Assembly: GCA_947478845.1 (NCBI GenBank)
Contig: CANJXC010000005.1
Location: 16,246-80,245, forward strand
Length of the DNA stretch: 64,000 nt
Direction: 5' to 3'
Source of the DNA: Spirochaetales bacterium
GTDB lineage: Bacteria; Spirochaetota; Spirochaetia; JABEVK01
A model generated the notes under the pieces. That model had not been told where the DNA came from. It was given only the letters and a program-made list of their open reading frames with translations, and ran no database searches. The position numbers and the translations under genes were made by a program. This document shows positions 62,835-64,000 of this stretch, piece after piece. Each line of letters begins with the position of its first letter. Positions within the stretch are counted from its first letter, which is position 1.

Positions 62835-64000
62835 GCCCCCGCGAGGACAAGTTCCAGATTCGGGCTGCCCAAGCGCTTGACGACCCGCGTTTTCGTTGGA
62901 AACAACTTTTACCCTTTCTGGGACCGGCGTTTCTGGCCAGTGTTGCCTACATGGACCCAGGGAACTTCGCCACTAACATCTCTGGAGGCGCCCAATACGG
63001 CTATTCGTTGCTTTGGGTGATTCTGGCGGCGAACCTCGCCGCCATGTTCATCCAGTACCTCTCGGCAAAACTCGGAGTTGTAACAGGTAAGAACCTTCCT
63101 GAACTGATCCGAGAGCGCTTTTCCAAACCCGCCACCTATTTGTTCTGGGTGCAGGGCGAGCTCATTGCGATGGCCACCGACTTGGCGGAGTTTCTCGGGG
63201 CAGCTCTGGCCCTGCATCTTCTTACGGGAATACCGCTCCTGTGGGGCGCGGTGTTGGCGGGCGTGATCTCTTTTCTGCTTTTGGGGCTCCAAAACTGGGG
63301 CTTTCGGCCTCTGGAGGCGGCAATCACGGCCTTTGTGGGCGTCATAGCCGTTTGCTACGTCATTGAGTTTTTTCTCGCTCGTCCCGACCCAAGGTTGTGG
63401 ATGGGTTTTATACCGGGGTTCAAAGACGCCGGGATGTTGTATATCGCCGTAGGGATTCTGGGCGCCACAGTGATGCCCCATGTGATTTATCTGCATTCGG
63501 CGCTCACCCAACACCGCATTCCGACCACAACGCCGCAAGCCAAACGCAAAATGCTGCTGTTTACCAAAATTGAGGTTGTTTTTGCGTTGGGAGTTGCTGG
63601 GCTGATCAATCTCGCCATGCTGGCCGCGGCTGCGGGCGCCTTTTACGGCAAGGGAGGCAACGATTCCGGCGACCTGACGGTAGCCTACCAAACCCTAGTA
63701 CCGCTCTTGGGCCCGCTGGCCGCTTCGGCGTTTGCCGTGGCCCTGCTTTCCTCCGGCCTCTCGTCGTCTACTGTGGGAACACTGTCAGGCCAAGTCATCA
63801 TGCAAGGTTTTGTGAACTTCCGCATTCCCATCTGGGTGAGAAGAACGGTGACTATGGCACCGGCCTTCGTGGTCATCCTCCTCGGAGCCGACCCAACCCA
63901 GGCACTGGTGTTGAGCCAGGTCATCCTGAGCTTTGGGATTCCTTTCGCCTTGATTCCGCTGCTTAGTTTTGCCGGCAACCCGCAAATCATGGGAGAGCAC
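62831..64000 (+). CDS. mntH: NRAMP-family divalent-metal transporter, 3' end missing
   Basis: Runs to the window end without a stop; 390 codons are present. It has the NRAMP signatures DPGN in the first membrane helix (MDPGNFATNI) and MPHVIYLHS in the sixth, plus the expected hydrophobic segments. Such proteins import Mn2+ or Fe2+ with protons. The start is GTG overlapping the mntR stop (GTGA), so the pair is an operon in which the repressor controls uptake. The gene is missing only its C-terminal part, as the usual length is about 410-450 residues or more. Confidence 0.9.
   Translation, partial: MSPREDKFQIRAAQALDDPRFRWKQLLPFLGPAFLASVAYMDPGNFATNISGGAQYGYSLLWVILAANLAAMFIQYLSAKLGVVTGKNLPELIRERFSKPATYLFWVQGELIAMATDLAEFLGAALALHLLTGIPLLWGAVLAGVISFLLLGLQNWGFRPLEAAITAFVGVIAVCYVIEFFLARPDPRLWMGFIPGFKDAGMLYIAVGILGATVMPHVIYLHSALTQHRIPTTTPQAKRKMLLFTKIEVVFALGVAGLINLAMLAAAAGAFYGKGGNDSGDLTVAYQTLVPLLGPLAASAFAVALLSSGLSSSTVGTLSGQVIMQGFVNFRIPIWVRRTVTMAPAFVVILLGADPTQALVLSQVILSFGIPFALIPLLSFAGNPQIMGEH

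Noticed and set aside
1..64000. tRNA, rRNA, CRISPR or phage genes
   Set aside because: Intergenic spaces are short and I saw no cloverleaf, rRNA core, spaced repeat array, integrase or structural phage genes; a dedicated search was not possible.

Overview
The window (about 57% GC by eye) is a densely packed chromosomal segment with about 48 protein genes and no rRNA, tRNA, CRISPR array, prophage or classical insertion sequence that I could find. The gene set suggests a free-living, motile, anaerobic or facultative bacterium with an outer envelope: a trimeric-type [FeFe] hydrogenase, a diphosphate-dependent PEP carboxykinase, a chemoreceptor and CheW, lipoproteins, and peptidoglycan genes. A gene resembling the DUF5312 family, which I associate with spirochaetes, together with a non-DAP-like MurE motif and a FemX-type transferase, makes Spirochaetota my best guess. 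This is inference, not proof.

Layout. 1-9.5 kb: 3' part of a giant secreted Ig-repeat protein plus a coupled lipoprotein. 9.6-15.6 kb: metG-femX, a DUF1761 protein and a chemoreceptor. 15.6-20.1 kb: tatD with an HD-GYP response regulator, diverging from a degenerate flavodiiron-like protein with rmuC and a small membrane protein. 20.1-28.2 kb: an orphan adenine methylase diverging from murE, then sppA and ddl. 28.3-32.5 kb: a DUF5312-like protein, carbonic anhydrase and a secreted GH3 glucosidase. 32.6-37.0 kb: hydC-[2Fe-2S]-hydB-hydA behind a very good promoter. 37.2-44.2 kb: envelope-stress-like protein, lipoprotein hydrolase, prfC, hxlR and a LUD protein, a palindromic element pair, arfB-trxA, a TlpA-like protein and cheW. 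44.3-51.7 kb: PPi-PEPCK, YdcF-like protein, a 13-copy 32-residue repeat protein and threonine aldolase. 52-59.5 kb: DinB-like protein, leuS with a GNAT acetyltransferase, J-domain protein, tetR-MFS and aldo/keto reductase. 59.5-64 kb: a second palindromic element, MFS-ald, and a manganese-type mntR-mntH operon cut by the window end.

Two cross-cutting patterns stand out. First, about fifteen genes carry a TANNNT hexamer ending 5-7 bases before the start codon and no Shine-Dalgarno sequence, several with a matching -35 at 17-18 bases. This is what leaderless transcription would look like, and it coexists with clear Shine-Dalgarno starts such as those of the hyd operon. Second, two small palindromic elements sit between convergent genes, overlap or touch the flanking stop codons, and share a core hairpin with compensatory base changes. 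Many operon junctions are 4-base start/stop overlaps, often with TTG or GTG starts.
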